A DNA stretch of 64,000 bases from Temnothorax longispinosus (lineage: Eukaryota > Arthropoda > Insecta > Hymenoptera > Formicidae): positions 9,170,496-9,234,495 of the forward strand of contig NC_092366.1 of NCBI RefSeq assembly GCF_030848805.1, given 5' to 3'. The notes under the pieces were generated by a model. It was not told where the DNA came from. It saw nothing but the letters and a program-made list of their open reading frames with translations, and ran no database searches. Positions 34,381-64,000 of the stretch are shown one piece after another. Position numbers and translations under genes: made by a program. Positions within the stretch are counted from its first letter, which is position 1; each line of letters starts with the position of its first letter.

Positions 34381-35172
34381 TTGTATCCAGAGACTTGTTT
34401 TATTCATTTTAAGCAACATGAATCATGGATGGCGTAAACTTGAGAAGGAATTTGGTATTTAGAATAATTATGATTCAATAAGATTTAATAAACGACTGAA
34501 AAACTATTCGATGCAAAAAGTCACGGTCGATTTGCCAATATCACATTAAATATTTGTCGAAAGTTTTTTTTTGTTTTCAATTCTGTTTTCTAAAGAGACA
34601 TTTAGAAGACAGATAATATGCTTTTTGTATAATTCAGCGATTATTTAAATGAGAATTTCGTAAAAATTCATTTTTTTTCGTATCTTATCTCTACCTGTAG
34701 CTCTCGTGCCACTGAATATATTACAATAAAATATCTTCAATTTTATTCCGCGATTTATGATGACCATCAGTCGTTTATCGAACATTATGGAAGGTTTCGT
34801 TTGCGTCACTTTTTTGGTCGATTTGGATATGAACAAGAGAAAAATTAAAAAAAAAAACACGTAATAAATACATGAAAGAAAGATAGCAAGGTATAACAAG
34901 GTGTTTGAATCAATCGTTATCGCTTATTAGATTCATCGGAGCCTACTCCTAGACCTTTAATCGGATCAAAATCATGTTGATCTATCTTATCAGATATCGT
35001 GTGACAAAATCATCGGCATCCGTAACGAGTTATGTAGTCAGATCCAAAAGTTCCTCTTTTTTTCAATATATTTTTTCGAACGATGAATTAATTTTTTTGT
35101 ACTACTAAAAAGATATCTTGAATTTTTGTTGTTAAAATGATTTAACACTGTGGAGAACATTTCCTCATTATC
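34381..35172. other. Intergenic DNA between IP3K and the CDR2-like gene
   Basis: AT-rich, with no coding support on either strand. Confidence 0.45.
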
Positions 35173-35270
35173 CCTACAGCACGCATGTCTAATGTCTAAG
35201 AGACATCGTAGAGACGTCTTTAAGATGTCTAAAAAAATATCTTAAAAGATGTTGACAGTTCCGATTTAGC
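35173..35270. mobile_element. GACGTC-family MITE, degenerate copy 3
   Basis: CTACAGCACGCATGTC begins a sequence with GAGACATCGTAGAGACGTCT and TTTAAGATGTCT. It resembles the 17090-17197 and 51739-51839 copies but lacks a clean right end. Confidence 0.5.
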
Positions 35271-35975
35271 CCATATAGTGATAATTTTTCATCTTTCAAG
35301 TCCGATTTGCGTAAACAAAATTTACCAATAATAATTTCATTTTTAATTTATCACAGTTTTTTCATATTCTTGAGTCGGAAATTTTTGGATTTATCTTATT
35401 ACACACGTAGGTCGAGCATCTCATCGTTCCGTCGTCGCGTGTCGCGTGTATTGTGTACATAAGTACATACATGTGTGAACAGGCGAACGGCACGGCAGAG
35501 AGCGCGCTTTTAAAAACAAACAACGCGAAAATTGGCGACTGTGCGAGGCGAAGCAGACTGCAGAGATGGAACGAGCCGCGTTCCGTGCGTTCAGGTGCGT
35601 GTCCAGGCGCGTGGAACGCAGCCGGGTGTCGCTCTAAACGCTCTCATGTGCTCCAATCTCGGCTCGTGTTCTTTCGCTCGTGTGGTTCGTGTGCCACGAA
35701 CGCCCGCGTTCCGCGCGATTCCCGTCGACATCTTCACGGACCTTCAAGCAAACGATCCGTCGTCACCGTTGTCGTTTTGCACGATTTTCGACAAATCGCA
35801 CACGTGATCGAACGTCGATTCGAATAAACGTCGCCGCTCGAATTTTTCTGGGGTAAACTCGCTAAGGCTATCTCAACCAAGGAACCTCGTCGCCACAGGT
35901 AAAAAACGCACGTGGGACACGCCAATTTCTCGCGATCGACGACATCGTGGCTCACTCTCCGCGAGATCATCAACC

Positions 35976-64000
<28,025 letters not shown>

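Overview
The window looks like nuclear DNA of an insect, most likely an ant or related hymenopteran. The evidence is the CpG-rich gene-bearing half, small exons in very long introns, Penelope-like elements, and many TTAA- and TA-flanked miniature transposons. The species call is inference.

Layout. Positions 1 to about 15,600 are AT-rich and packed with mobile DNA. They hold an unrecognised gene-bearing DNA element (436-2539) nested in an older inverted repeat, two fold-back elements (3024-3702 and 3892-6111), two Penelope-like retroelements (7114-9373 and about 11640-13892), a tRNA-derived SINE with a 12-bp target-site duplication (10709-11011), and TTAA-flanked or palindromic elements. From about 15,600 the sequence becomes CpG-rich with long GA/CT tracts and holds two plus-strand genes.

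Gene 1 is an inositol-1,4,5-trisphosphate 3-kinase. Its coding exons run from 25160 to 33782 and give a complete 435-residue model. It carries the PxxxDxKxG, GSS and IDFxK signatures of the inositol polyphosphate kinase family. Gene 2 starts 1.6 kb beyond the IP3K polyadenylation signal and runs off the right edge. It is the insect CDR2/CDR2L homologue (Drosophila centrocortin), a coiled-coil centrosomal adaptor. It has three candidate alternative first coding exons (35976, 43437 and 61499), all ending in phase 1 and all joinable to one shared exon at 62494. These imply three promoters over 26 kb, each giving a different N-terminus.

The introns and intergenic DNA carry many palindromic miniature elements, often nested. 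The clearest case is at 51945-54467, where a mariner relic sits in a CCCTAGAGAGC-ended element that sits in a TTAA-flanked element. No bacterial-type operons, CRISPR arrays or rRNA were seen. Transcript boundaries and promoters were judged by eye and are less certain than the coding exons.
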